Program-made: the position numbers and the translations under genes
NCBI RefSeq assembly: GCF_000377765.1
Contig: NZ_KB898662.1
Location: 124,001-188,000 of the forward strand
Origin: Gracilibacillus lacisalsi DSM 19029
GTDB taxonomy: Bacteria; Bacillota; Bacilli; Bacillales; Amphibacillaceae
Direction: 5' to 3'
DNA length: 64,000 bases
The notes under the pieces: model-generated
What the model was told of the DNA's origin: nothing
The model's database searches: none
The model's input: the letters and a program-made list of their open reading frames with translations, nothing else
Part shown: positions 18,313 through 27,723 of the stretch, piece by piece
Layout: the number at the start of each line of letters is the position of its first letter
Position numbering within the stretch: the stretch's first letter is position 1

Positions 18313-18623
18313 CCTATCTCATCCTTAAAAATTTATTTATGAGTATAAGTATCACTAGACATAAAGTTTTAAAGTTTTTTAGAAGCCAAATATTAAAAAT
18401 AGTACATATCATCACCTTTACAATTTATTGATCCATACTAAAATTGTATTGGAGTTCCTTATTAAACTAGGTATAGGTATTGCAAACAAACCGGGCAGTT
18501 TACTTCGTCCCAACAGCCATTTTTTGATCTTATCTCCTACAAAAAATTTCTATCAGGGACCTTTCTTATAAAGGGAAGCTCCTAATATATAATTTATTCC
18601 TATAAAAAGTTTGCTTATTTTCT
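18313..18623. other. Intergenic region upstream of the GC-rich gene
   Basis: AT-rich, with no gene. A weak ribosome site (AAGGATGAGATAGG on the minus strand) precedes the ATG at 18312. ACCTTT and AAAGGG near 18560-18580 could form a small hairpin ending the oxidoreductase transcript. No clear -35/-10 pair or transposon end is visible. Confidence 0.4.
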
Positions 18624-19829
18624 CTAGGAATGAATTAACTTTCTTCTCGCTTGTTCTCTTAATTGCGCCACATTAACCCAACCCCCTGTTTCATTGGACT
18701 GCTGGACGGCTTCCAAAACAGCTTGATTTTTAGCTCCATCTTCAAAGTTAGGCTTTGGACTATAACCATTTTTGATGCCTTTCATCAACTCGGAGATCAT
18801 GTTTAAAAAGGTATGTTCATAACCAATAATATGACCTGCTGGCCAATACGCACGTATATATGGGTGTACTTCTTCGGTACAATTTATCGTTCTGAAGCCT
18901 TGTAAACCTTCTTCATCATCAGTAAAGAAAACTTCTAAATTATTCATATTTTCTAAATCCCAACGAATAGATCCCTTTTCACCATTTATTTCAAAACGAT
19001 TTGCATTACGGTTTCCTGCAGCAAATCTAGTTGCTTCAAAAATACCGAGTGCGCCATTTTCAAACCGACTCATAAAAATTGCAGCGTCATCTACTGTAAC
19101 TTCTCCCATTTCTTTTGAATCGACACTTGCACTTAAGCCTCCACTCATTTCTCCAATTGGTCTTTGTTTAACAAAAGTTTCCAACATACCATTAACTTCT
19201 TTCATTTCACCCACAAGAAAACGAGAAAGGTCTATAATATGTGCCCCAATATCACCTAATGCACCAGACCCAGTAACTTCCTTCTTCAACCTCCAAACTA
19301 ATGGGAAGGAAGGATCCATAATAAAGTCTTGGAGATATTGTGCTCGAACGTGAAAGATTTTTCCTAATCGGCCTTCATCTATTAGCTTTTTTGCATATTG
19401 TACTGCAGGGGCATAACGGTAATTATGAGAAACCATATGGATAGCGTTCGACTTTTCAGCTACTTCAAGCATGCGTTCAGCATCTAACAAGGACAAGGCT
19501 AATGGCTTTTCACAAAGCACATGTTTCCCCGCTTCTAAAGCAGCAATCGCCATTTCTGTATGCGTATTATTTGGTGTTACTATATCGACTAAATCAATAT
19601 CATCCCGCTTTATTAATGTTCTCCAGTCCGTTTCATAAGAAGCATACCCCAAAGCGCTGGCAGCTTCTTTAACTGCTTCTTCATTGCGGCCTGCAATTGC
19701 CTGTTGTATGGGTTCACAGCCCTCGTCAAAAAAGAATGGAATGTCACGATATGCATGACTATGTGCTTTCCCCATGAATTGGTAACCAATCATACCAACT
19801 CGAACTTGTTGCGTGTTTATGCCCACCAC
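18624..19829 (-). CDS. Gfo/Idh/MocA family oxidoreductase
   Basis: 401 residues. Rossmann fold at the N-terminus (VGMIGYQFMGKAHSHAYRD), EKP motif in GKHVLCEKPLALSLLDAERM, and the C-terminal active-site segment GSGALGDIGAHIIDLSRFLVG with D-x-x-x-H spacing. NAD(P)-dependent oxidation of a sugar, often at C3, is the family theme. The GTG start overlaps the end of the TIM-barrel gene by 13 bases. Last gene of the RbsABC-type operon, so importer, isomerase and dehydrogenase probably process one sugar. Confidence 0.9.
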   Translation of the reverse strand: MVGINTQQVRVGMIGYQFMGKAHSHAYRDIPFFFDEGCEPIQQAIAGRNEEAVKEAASALGYASYETDWRTLIKRDDIDLVDIVTPNNTHTEMAIAALEAGKHVLCEKPLALSLLDAERMLEVAEKSNAIHMVSHNYRYAPAVQYAKKLIDEGRLGKIFHVRAQYLQDFIMDPSFPLVWRLKKEVTGSGALGDIGAHIIDLSRFLVGEMKEVNGMLETFVKQRPIGEMSGGLSASVDSKEMGEVTVDDAAIFMSRFENGALGIFEATRFAAGNRNANRFEINGEKGSIRWDLENMNNLEVFFTDDEEGLQGFRTINCTEEVHPYIRAYWPAGHIIGYEHTFLNMISELMKGIKNGYSPKPNFEDGAKNQAVLEAVQQSNETGGWVNVAQLREQARRKLIHS

Positions 19830-20785
19830 ATTTCACCAAGCCTTTCTTTTATGATTACTTCTTTAAGAAAATCTGCTGCTTTTGAAAAACCCTCTTCGAC
19901 TGACATTAAACTATCTTCATGTTCGATACTGATAACACCCTCATACCCAACAAGTTGTAAAGCGCTTATAATGCGCTTCCATGTTTCTTCTCCATTTCCA
20001 TAACCGATCGTTCGGAAAATCCAAGACCTGTGTAATTCATCACTGTATGGTTTTGTATCTAACACGCCATTAATAGCAGTATTTTGATGATCTATTGCTG
20101 TATCTTTTGCGTGGAAATAAAATAGTGCATCATTCTTAGCAAGTTCTTTTATTCCTATGACGGGATCCATATTTTGCCAGAATAAATGACTTGGATCAAA
20201 ATTAACACCTATACGATCTCCGCATTCTTCTCTTAATTTTAAGCTTGTTTCCGTATTATAAACGACAAAACCCGGATGTGGTTCAATCGCTACTCTGACA
20301 CCGTATGCTTGTAAGAATTCATTCTGCTTTTTCCAATATGGAATAACCTTTTGTTTCCATTGCCAATCCAATACCTCTGGATGGTCATCGGGCCAAGCTG
20401 CAGTAACCCAAACTGGATTTTCTGAATGTTCCGATTCACCTGGACATCCTGAAAAAGTGATAACTGTTTCCACGCCTAATTCAGAAGCAAGTTTTACGGT
20501 ATTTTCAAATTCGCGATGATGCTTATTTGCTTTTTCTAACTGAGGATGTAATGGATTTCCATGGCAGCTTAAAGCACTAATTTCCAAATTTCTTTTTTCA
20601 AAAGATTCTTTAAACGCCTGTAGTTTAGTAGGATTTTCTAGTAATTCAGCTGGATTGCAGTGTGCATTACCAGGATATCCTCCCGTCCCTATTTCAACAG
20701 CATCTAACCCCTTTTCAACAATAATATCTAACGCCTCATCAAGGGAACGATCTCCAAATAATACTGCAAATACTCCTAATTTCAT
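19817..20785 (-). CDS. Sugar phosphate isomerase/epimerase (xylose-isomerase-like TIM barrel)
   Basis: 322 residues. It starts MKLGVFAVLFGDRSLDEAL behind TGGAGG. The metal site of the AP-endonuclease-2-like fold is visible: VAIEPHPGFV (Glu), VNFDPSHLFW (Asp/His), YFHAKDT (His) and VISIEHED (Glu). Members include IolE, epimerases and 3-keto-glycoside-processing enzymes, so the reaction is open. It lies between the RbsB-type binding protein and the dehydrogenase gene it overlaps. Confidence 0.9.
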   Translation of the reverse strand: MKLGVFAVLFGDRSLDEALDIIVEKGLDAVEIGTGGYPGNAHCNPAELLENPTKLQAFKESFEKRNLEISALSCHGNPLHPQLEKANKHHREFENTVKLASELGVETVITFSGCPGESEHSENPVWVTAAWPDDHPEVLDWQWKQKVIPYWKKQNEFLQAYGVRVAIEPHPGFVVYNTETSLKLREECGDRIGVNFDPSHLFWQNMDPVIGIKELAKNDALFYFHAKDTAIDHQNTAINGVLDTKPYSDELHRSWIFRTIGYGNGEETWKRIISALQLVGYEGVISIEHEDSLMSVEEGFSKAADFLKEVIIKERLGEMWWA

Positions 20786-20852
20786 GAGAAGACCTCCATT
20801 ATAAATTTATAAACTTAACTAGATAAACCTCGTAATATTCATTAAAGTAGGA

Positions 20853-20881
20853 TTTTGGGAGCATTGGTTATGCCCCCTAAA
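20853..20881 (-). promoter_or_regulatory. Intercistronic hairpin after the RbsB-type gene
   Basis: On the minus strand, TTTAGGGGGCAT pairs with ATGCTCCCAAAA around AACCA. It follows the binding-protein stop codon and precedes the TIM-barrel gene, so it may set the binding protein apart in mRNA abundance. Confidence 0.55.
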
Positions 20882-20892
20882 CCTTATGACCA

Positions 20893-21975
20893 TTAATAAT
20901 TTGCATCCTCATCGTAATAGTCTTCTACATTTTCAGGTGTAACTGGTGTTGCATCAAGAACAATATCATGTGGTACTAGTTCACCTTCGAAACCTTCTGG
21001 ACTTTCAACTTTTAGAATTTTAGCTGCTAAATTTACCCCAATAGCACCCTGTCTAGGTGAGTACGTAACCGACACCTTTACTTCTGGCATCGTACCTTCT
21101 AGCATCATATGATAAATTTCCTTCATACCACCTGAACTTACTATAAACATTTCCTCTTCACGTTGTGCATCTCTGATTGCTTGAACGATACCAACAGTCA
21201 TATCATCATCTTGGGAAAAAACAGCATCAATTTCATCGTTCGCTAACAAAATGTTTTCCGTTGCCGCTAATGCAGCTTCTGCAGTAAAGTCACCAGGTTG
21301 ACTAGCTATGATTTCAATCTCCGGATAATCTTCAATGTAATCACGGAAGCCTTGAGATCTTAAATCTGTCACAGTAGAAGGTACACCAGAAATTTCAACT
21401 ACTTTACCAGCTGGCTCACCATTCTTTTCGATTAAACCTTCAACTAAGTACTGTGCATCTACTCTACCAATACCATAGTTGTCACCACCGATATAAGTAC
21501 GATAAGATTCTGTCTCTAAACCGCGGTCTACGTTAATTAATGGAATTCCAGCTTCTGCAACATCTTCTGCTGCTGGTGTTAATGCAGCAGATTCGATTGG
21601 TAACATTACAATGGCATCAACACCTTGAGTAATGAGATCATCAATATCAGATGCTTGTGCTGCTGGGTCTGAAGATGTTACTAACCTATAATCGATATTC
21701 TCTTCTGCAAGCTCCTCAGCTGCTGCTTCAGTATTTTCAACCATAGCCCCCATCCAGCCATGACCAGCAGCTGGCAAGGATATACCTATTGTGTAACCAT
21801 CTGAGTCACTAGCGTCACTGTTCGCCTCTTCATCTGCATTTTCAGTATTTTCTTCCGTTGTTTCCTCTTCATTATTTTCATCAGTTGTGGAAGGCTCTGC
21901 ATTGTCACGACAAGCCGCCAGGATAAAACCTACCATCAAAATCACTAAAATTTGTAAAAACTTTCTCATGTTCAT
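20893..21975 (-). CDS. RbsB-type sugar-binding lipoprotein (CUT2)
   Basis: 360 residues. Lipobox ILAACRD, then a long acidic linker (about residues 25-60, nearly all Glu, Asp, Asn, Thr), then the type-1 periplasmic-binding fold (YTIGISLPAAGHGWMGAMVE, DDLITQGVDAIVMLPIES, VFSQDDDMTVGIVQA). The family binds monosaccharides such as ribose, galactose or inositol. The very acidic linker fits a halophile. It follows the permease gene at 22008 by 32 bases. Confidence 0.92.
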   Translation of the reverse strand: MNMRKFLQILVILMVGFILAACRDNAEPSTTDENNEEETTEENTENADEEANSDASDSDGYTIGISLPAAGHGWMGAMVENTEAAAEELAEENIDYRLVTSSDPAAQASDIDDLITQGVDAIVMLPIESAALTPAAEDVAEAGIPLINVDRGLETESYRTYIGGDNYGIGRVDAQYLVEGLIEKNGEPAGKVVEISGVPSTVTDLRSQGFRDYIEDYPEIEIIASQPGDFTAEAALAATENILLANDEIDAVFSQDDDMTVGIVQAIRDAQREEEMFIVSSGGMKEIYHMMLEGTMPEVKVSVTYSPRQGAIGVNLAAKILKVESPEGFEGELVPHDIVLDATPVTPENVEDYYDEDANY

Positions 21976-22007
21976 TTTATTTCCCCCTTAGAAATTATAA
22001 AAATAGA

Positions 22008-22985
22008 TTAACTACGCTTTTGCAACAATACCGCTACTAGTATGATCGCCCCCTTTACAACACCTTGAATATAGGGTGAAATATTTAGGAGATTCATAAT
22101 GTTGCTTAGTATTGCAAGGATTAATATACCGAACACAGTTCCTATAATCCGACCTTGACCACCTGTCAACTTGGTTCCACCTATAATAACTGCGGCAATT
22201 GCATCTAATTCATACATCGAACCAGAGCTTGAAGTTGATACAGAATTTAGACGAGAGGTTTCAATGACAGCACCAATTGCGGCTGTTAAACCACAAATCA
22301 TATAGGTCATAATCGTAATTTTGTTTATCGGCACTGCAGATAAGTGTGCTGCACTTGAGTTACCGCCCACTGCATAAATATGGCGGCCAAATGTTGTCTT
22401 TTCTAGTAAGATAAAAGCGATTACTACTACAAATGCAAATATATAAACAGGAATCGGTATACCAAATAAATACTCATTTCCAATTGCCCGATAATCCATG
22501 TTAGAACCTGCTATTGCACCAGCATCTGCATAATACAATGCTGTTGATCGTGCAATCGTCATCATAGCTAATGTTGTAATAAATGCTGCTATCTTCCCAT
22601 AGGTAATAATTACTCCATTAATGACCCCTATTAGAGCTCCAGCTACTAACCCAAATAAAATAGCTGTAAAAATAGATGTACCAAAGTCAACTTGTGATGC
22701 CATAACAATGGTACCTGTCAGAGCTAAAACTGAACCAACAGATAAATCAATGCCTCCAATTAGTATGACAAAGGTCATCCCAACTGCTAGGATTCCAATA
22801 ACAGATATCTGTCTAAGCATATTCGTTATATTTAGCGGTGAAAGAAAGTGATCACTCGCGATAGATGCAACAATAAACAGTACAATAAAAGCAAATACTA
22901 CACTGTAATTTGACCAAAAATATTGCATCCAATTATATAGCTTCCTATCTTTTGTAACTTCAATTTCTGTTTCCAGATTTGCCAT
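22008..22985 (-). CDS. RbsC-type ABC sugar permease (CUT2)
   Basis: 325 residues, eight to ten membrane helices. Family hallmarks are NITNMLRQISVIGILAVGMT, VILIGGIDLSVGSVLAL and ELDAIAAVIIGGTKLTGGQG. It pairs with the ATPase gene upstream (22-base gap) and the binding protein downstream. GAAAGGAG precedes the ATG. Confidence 0.94.
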   Translation of the reverse strand: MANLETEIEVTKDRKLYNWMQYFWSNYSVVFAFIVLFIVASIASDHFLSPLNITNMLRQISVIGILAVGMTFVILIGGIDLSVGSVLALTGTIVMASQVDFGTSIFTAILFGLVAGALIGVINGVIITYGKIAAFITTLAMMTIARSTALYYADAGAIAGSNMDYRAIGNEYLFGIPIPVYIFAFVVVIAFILLEKTTFGRHIYAVGGNSSAAHLSAVPINKITIMTYMICGLTAAIGAVIETSRLNSVSTSSSGSMYELDAIAAVIIGGTKLTGGQGRIIGTVFGILILAILSNIMNLLNISPYIQGVVKGAIILVAVLLQKRS

Positions 22986-23007
22986 TCCCTTAACTCCTTT
23001 CTACTAC

Positions 23008-24483
23008 TTAAAGCCCTGTCGCTTTTTTCATCAGTTGTTGTTCTGTAGCTTCTTCATGATTGAATTCACCGCTAATTCTGCCATTATGCATAACAAGAAT
23101 TCGATTACATATTCCTAATAGCTCTGGAAGTTCAGAAGAAATAACGATAACCCCTTTTCCTTCTTTTGCTAAATTAGAGATCAAATGATAAATCTCTCTT
23201 TTCGCACCTACATCAATACCTCTTGTTGGTTCATCAAACAAAAATATCTCTGTATTTGCAACTAGCCATTTCGCAAGAACGACTTTCTGTTGATTACCAC
23301 CACTCAAGTTTTTAACTGGCTGATTGACACTATGAAGCTTAATATTTAAATTTTTTACTTGCTTTTGAATATCAGCTTTTTCTAATTTTCTATTAACAAA
23401 CCCAACTCGCTGATATTTCCTTAAATTAGGTAGAGTAATGTTTTGAGCAATACTCATATCCAGTATTAAACCTGTTTGCTTTCTATCTTCAGTTGCAAAA
23501 CCAAAACCACCTTTTACCGCTTGTATTGGATTCTTATAATTCACTTGTTGTCCTTTTAAGCTTACTATTCCTTCATCAGCGGGGTCCCCTCCAAAGATCG
23601 CAGTTGCAAGTTCACTTCTTCCGGCGCCAATTAACCCTGCAAAACCTACGATTTCACCTTCTTTCAGTGTAAAGCTAACATCCTGAAAGTTTGGATTCTG
23701 AGTTAATCCCTCTACTCGTAATATTTCATTACCGAATTTAGTTGGTAATGGCGGATACATATCTTCAAGTTCTCTTCCAACCATGAGATTGGCAATGTCA
23801 TGTTCTGAAAAATGCTCTAGGACATCCGTTTTTATCCACTTTCCATCTCGTAAAACTGTAAGTCTTTCACAAACTCTTTTTAGTTCAGGTAAGCGGTGAG
23901 AAATATAAATAACAGAAACATTTCTTTGTTTTAATAAATCAATTAATTCAAATAGTTTTTCTGTCTCCTTATCTGTTAACACCGCAGTTGGCTCATCCAT
24001 GATGAGAATTTCAGGATTAAGAGATAACGCTTTCAAAATCTCAACAATTTGTCGTTCTCCAATACTTAAATCCTTAACCAATGATCTTGGACTAAGTTCT
24101 ATACCAAATTGATCTAATAATGCTTTTGTATCTTTTCTCATTTTCTTATAATCGACAAATCCCAAATTCTTTGGTTCCCTGCCTAAGAATACATTTTCTG
24201 CGACTGATAAATATGGAATTAAATTTAATTCTTGGTGGATAATAGCGATACCTAGCATTTGAGACTCTGCTGGAGAGGATATATCGACACTTTTTCCATT
24301 TAGGATAACTTCACCTGAGTCAGGTTGATGTACACCAGCTAAGACTTTCATCAAAGTTGACTTTCCCGCACCATTCTCTCCGACTAATGCGTGAGCTTCT
24401 CCTTTAGCTAATTCTAAATTCACCCCATCCAGTGCTATAACACTTCCAAATCTTTTTGTAATCCGTTTCATCTCCAGAATCAT
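23008..24483 (-). CDS. RbsA-type ABC sugar ATPase with two nucleotide-binding domains
   Basis: 491 residues. The N-terminal half has Walker A GENGAGKST, signature LSIGERQ and Walker B ILIMDEPTA. The C-terminal half has a degenerate Walker A (GLIGAGRSE) with signature LSGGNQQK and Walker B IFLFDEPTRG, the usual asymmetry of RbsA/MglA proteins. First gene of the CUT2 operon; AGGGGGGAG precedes its ATG. A cre-like palindrome lies 165 bases upstream. Confidence 0.94.
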   Translation of the reverse strand: MILEMKRITKRFGSVIALDGVNLELAKGEAHALVGENGAGKSTLMKVLAGVHQPDSGEVILNGKSVDISSPAESQMLGIAIIHQELNLIPYLSVAENVFLGREPKNLGFVDYKKMRKDTKALLDQFGIELSPRSLVKDLSIGERQIVEILKALSLNPEILIMDEPTAVLTDKETEKLFELIDLLKQRNVSVIYISHRLPELKRVCERLTVLRDGKWIKTDVLEHFSEHDIANLMVGRELEDMYPPLPTKFGNEILRVEGLTQNPNFQDVSFTLKEGEIVGFAGLIGAGRSELATAIFGGDPADEGIVSLKGQQVNYKNPIQAVKGGFGFATEDRKQTGLILDMSIAQNITLPNLRKYQRVGFVNRKLEKADIQKQVKNLNIKLHSVNQPVKNLSGGNQQKVVLAKWLVANTEIFLFDEPTRGIDVGAKREIYHLISNLAKEGKGVIVISSELPELLGICNRILVMHNGRISGEFNHEEATEQQLMKKATGL

Positions 24484-24647
24484 AAACTCCCCCCTTATTG
24501 CTTAAATTAGTTGTGGTAAAATACAACACATGAAAAGCTGCAAATCACTTGTTAATATATTTACAGATTATTTTTAATATTATGATAATTAATTACAGAA
24601 ATTACATGATTATAATCCCGGGATAACCGAAATTTTAGAATTATCTG

Positions 24648-24661
24648 AGAAAACGTTTACT
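24648..24661. promoter_or_regulatory. cre/LacI-type operator before the RbsA-type operon
   Basis: AGAAAACGTTTACT agrees with TGWAARCGYTWNCW at 13 of 14 positions. It lies between the ebo-like operon end and the RbsA-type start, where it can repress the minus-strand sugar operon. Confidence 0.6.
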
Positions 24662-24746
24662 TTTAATAGCTATTTTGATCTAAATAACACTAGCCATTTA
24701 TTTTTCTAATAATAAAACATTCATGTAAATATTATTGGTTTATTCA

Positions 24747-25355
24747 TTACTCCGGAGAATGATCATGTTTCGCTTCATCATTTATTTGATCTTCGGCCTC
24801 TTCTCCGCCTTTTTGTTCGTCATATCCTGGTTCTCCTTCTGGATGGGTTTCATAATGATGATGAAAGTGGTCAAAAAACTCCTCATAATATTTATCCTCT
24901 TCAGAGCTAAGGATCCACCCAATTTGATATCCCCTGCTAAAATAAATAGTAGCCGGAATCGTAATATTTTCTAAATCCAGTAATTCTTCTAATTCTGGAT
25001 ATTCGTTAAGATTTAGACGATGAACAGTAATATCCCTATCCTCTGCTAATGGAAATATTAATGAATTCATTCGTGCACAATCGTCACAGCCTGGTTCATA
25101 AACATAGATGAACTCTCCAGTTGGACTCCCCATTAGACTTATTAATGAGGCACGAACTTTTTCTAAATTTCCAGTTAACTCATATTGTTGTAGTTCTTCC
25201 GGTATATCTTCCGCTTCTATTCTTTCCTTTCCTGGGTTGAAGATAACCATTACAACAATAACAATAGCCATTAAAACAATCCCTATACCACTGAACCATA
25301 TCTTATACTTTTTTTTCTCATTTTTTCCTTTCTTTTTCTGTTGTTTATTTACCAT
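24747..25355 (-). CDS. Membrane-anchored thioredoxin-like protein (CDDC) ending the ebo-like operon
   Basis: 202 residues from the ATG at 25355, with GGGAG upstream. A lysine-rich start is followed by one membrane helix (IWFSGIGIVLMAIVIVVMVI). The thioredoxin-like domain has EPGCDDCARMNSL as its CxxC site and ITIPATIYF as the cis-proline loop. The tail is acidic and histidine-rich (FFDHFHHHYETH, then KHDHSPE) and could bind metal. It lies 115 bases after the phosphodiesterase gene. It resembles the CGYC protein beside the multicopper oxidase in layout but not closely in sequence. Confidence 0.75.
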   Translation of the reverse strand: MVNKQQKKKGKNEKKKYKIWFSGIGIVLMAIVIVVMVIFNPGKERIEAEDIPEELQQYELTGNLEKVRASLISLMGSPTGEFIYVYEPGCDDCARMNSLIFPLAEDRDITVHRLNLNEYPELEELLDLENITIPATIYFSRGYQIGWILSSEEDKYYEEFFDHFHHHYETHPEGEPGYDEQKGGEEAEDQINDEAKHDHSPE

Positions 25356-25469
25356 GCCCAAAACTCCCTTAATGGATAAATTAACTTTTACTAAACGCGT
25401 TTCTTATACTTATATTCTTTACAAAACTAATCATCAAAATGTTTTCAAACAATCTTCGTATGGATCTAA

Positions 25470-26816
25470 TTACGCGTTTACTTTACTCTTATTTAAAGCA
25501 AGATCAAGTATAATATCATGAACGTCTGTAGCATTTATCTGATTAGGGAGGTCGATATCATTACCAGTAACAATCATTGATACTAGATCTTCTTCGTTCC
25601 GGGCTGGTAAACCATGAGAACCTTGTATTCTCTCTGGCTCTAATGGAATTTTATATGTCTTTGGATTAACAAAAAGCTCAACAGGATCATATCCGGGTTT
25701 GCGATGAATATCAACGGTATATGCAAACTCTGGCGCCGCTTCATTATCCAACCACCAATAATAGACAAACCAACTATTTCGTTCTGCGATCGCAATCAAT
25801 TCGCCCGAACGTTCATGGTTAATCCCGTTAACTATTTTCTCTTCTTCGCCCCATACTTCAGCTATACCAGGAGTCTCTTCTAGTAACTTCTTAACTACTG
25901 GAATATCTTCTTCTTTATTAATATAGATGTGTGCTAATTGGTGATCTGCCAATGCAAAAGCACTACTCATCTCCAAATCAAGGAAATCTTGACCTTCTAC
26001 CTGTTTGACTGCAATGTGTCCACTTTTATTTAATATTTGATTAATCATAACTGGTTGATCTACTTGGTTGAAATTGTATTCAGATAAAAGAACTAGACGA
26101 GTTTTGTCCTTTAAATTGCGTTTCTCTAACGCTTCAACAAACTCTCCTATTAATTGATCAATTTCCTTAACTGCATGCTTGGCCTGTTGACTCTCAGGAC
26201 CAAACCGTTGCGTATGATAATCCATGTTTGGTAGGTAGACAAGTGAAAGTCTTGGGCCAAACTCTTCTAATACATCTAGTGCTGCTTTAGCAATCCATTC
26301 ACTAGATTTAAATGATGCAAGTGGCCCCCAGAATGTACTCAAATCGAAAGTCCCATATTTTTCTTTTAGTCTTGGATACAAATCTCTCGGTTTAGAGTCA
26401 TACCATTGAATCATCTTATCGTCTAAATGAAAAGGGGCAGGTGTGACAACATAATCAGCAGTAGTAAGCTTACTAAATTGCCAAAAAAGAATGGCTGTTT
26501 CTGCACTAGGGTCTTCATGCTTCAACCGTTCCCATAATTTTTCACCTTGTATGGGGATCATATATTGATTCCACATTTCTACTTCTTTATAGTCTCTATC
26601 AGGTAAACCGTTACATATAATACCGTGCTCACTCGGTGGCTTACCAGTGATATACGTAGCCTGCATCGTTCCAGTCACAGCTGGAAATACAGGCTTAATT
26701 TTTGTATGTTTACCTTCGTTTAATAATTTTTGTATATTCGGCGTAAGTGTCTTATCACTAAGCAGTGCAGGAGATAAACTGATAATATCTAAAACTACTA
26801 CATGTTCTTTAGTCAT
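25470..26816 (-). CDS. Alkaline-phosphatase-superfamily phosphodiesterase, EboF-like
   Basis: 448 residues. I prefer the ATG at 26816, seven bases after AAAGGAAG, over the upstream ATG at 26834. Type I phosphodiesterase/nucleotide pyrophosphatase features are an N-terminal metal-binding Asp (VVVLDIISLSPALL), the nucleophile Thr region (VFPAVTGTMQATYITGKPPSEHG), YLPNMDYHTQRFGP, ALADHQLAHIY and GSHGLP. No signal peptide. Such a protein adjoining a UbiA-type prenyltransferase and a TatD-like hydrolase is the EboF arrangement. The substrate is unknown; a phosphorylated or prenyl-phosphate intermediate is a guess. Confidence 0.8.
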   Translation of the reverse strand: MTKEHVVVLDIISLSPALLSDKTLTPNIQKLLNEGKHTKIKPVFPAVTGTMQATYITGKPPSEHGIICNGLPDRDYKEVEMWNQYMIPIQGEKLWERLKHEDPSAETAILFWQFSKLTTADYVVTPAPFHLDDKMIQWYDSKPRDLYPRLKEKYGTFDLSTFWGPLASFKSSEWIAKAALDVLEEFGPRLSLVYLPNMDYHTQRFGPESQQAKHAVKEIDQLIGEFVEALEKRNLKDKTRLVLLSEYNFNQVDQPVMINQILNKSGHIAVKQVEGQDFLDLEMSSAFALADHQLAHIYINKEEDIPVVKKLLEETPGIAEVWGEEEKIVNGINHERSGELIAIAERNSWFVYYWWLDNEAAPEFAYTVDIHRKPGYDPVELFVNPKTYKIPLEPERIQGSHGLPARNEEDLVSMIVTGNDIDLPNQINATDVHDIILDLALNKSKVNA

Positions 26817-26841
26817 CAAATATCTTCCTTTCATTTTAAAA

Positions 26842-27723
26842 TTACGTTACAGCGAATAATTTCGTAAAAAAATAGCTTGCTAACATAAATACTGCAACAC
26901 TTAAATAGCCAGCTAGTCCCCCGAAAGGAGTTGCCAATGCTGCAACTAATAGTGGAAGCCCAACAATACAAGTTCCTACAGCCTTCCGAATATATTTTGC
27001 TGTAGGACTTTTCAAAGCTAATCTGATTCCTTTGAAAGTCCATATTAAAAAGATGAATATTGCAATAATACTGATGTAAAGATTATCCCAATCACCAATT
27101 AATAAAACAGCTAATGATGATAAAACAACGATAGTTGCCATTACTTTGACCCGAACTGGATAGATTCCTTCTCCAACTTCAGCTCTAGCCAGGAAAGTAA
27201 CTGTAAAAATGTAGACCAAGCTTATGAGTGAAATCCACCAATTTTCGATAAGCTGATCGGTGACAAGTGAAAATCCTAATAATAAATTTAGTAGTCTGCA
27301 CATCCCCATTGTTAACGGTCCATAGAAATAATTGTGCTTTGCAAATCTGTCATATAACAAGATAAACAATGTTAAGACAACGGCGATAACTAAACTTATC
27401 ATATTAACTAAGGCCGCTAGCAGGAGGGCTAGAGGTAACAAAGACAGCCCTATATATAGCGCAGCCTGCTTGGAAATACGGCCAGAAGGTAATGGTCGCT
27501 CAGGGCGTTCCTTTTTATCAACCTCATAATCAAAGTAGTCATTAAATATCAACCCGCATGCATACAACAAAGCACTAGCAAGTAGTAAGAAAACAAGTTC
27601 TATTGAAAATGGATGACCAGTTAAACCGCTCACAATCCATCCCGCTGCCATAATATCAGCCATTGCAGTAAACAAGTTGGGAAGTCTAACAAGTTCTAAA
27701 AATGACTTTACTTTGCTATTCAT
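26842..27723 (-). CDS. eboC: UbiA-like prenyltransferase, EboC-like
   Basis: 293 residues with eight or nine membrane helices. The Asp-rich site reads NDYFDYEVDKKERPERPLPS (NDxxD), the first Mg/prenyl-diphosphate motif. A second polar loop, FLARAEVGEGIYP, departs from the usual DxxxD, as in the EboC branch of UbiA proteins. It would sit in the cytoplasmic membrane and act on a prenyl or lipid-like substrate. The ATG overlaps the preceding TIM-barrel stop (ATGA). No quinone-biosynthesis genes are nearby, arguing against a menaquinone role. Confidence 0.8.
   Translation of the reverse strand: MNSKVKSFLELVRLPNLFTAMADIMAAGWIVSGLTGHPFSIELVFLLLASALLYACGLIFNDYFDYEVDKKERPERPLPSGRISKQAALYIGLSLLPLALLLAALVNMISLVIAVVLTLFILLYDRFAKHNYFYGPLTMGMCRLLNLLLGFSLVTDQLIENWWISLISLVYIFTVTFLARAEVGEGIYPVRVKVMATIVVLSSLAVLLIGDWDNLYISIIAIFIFLIWTFKGIRLALKSPTAKYIRKAVGTCIVGLPLLVAALATPFGGLAGYLSVAVFMLASYFFTKLFAVT

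Noticed and set aside
26842..27723. Menaquinone or heme-O type UbiA enzyme
   Set aside because: No men, ubi or cta genes adjoin it, the second Asp-rich loop is atypical, and the TatD/phosphodiesterase neighbours fit the ebo arrangement better.
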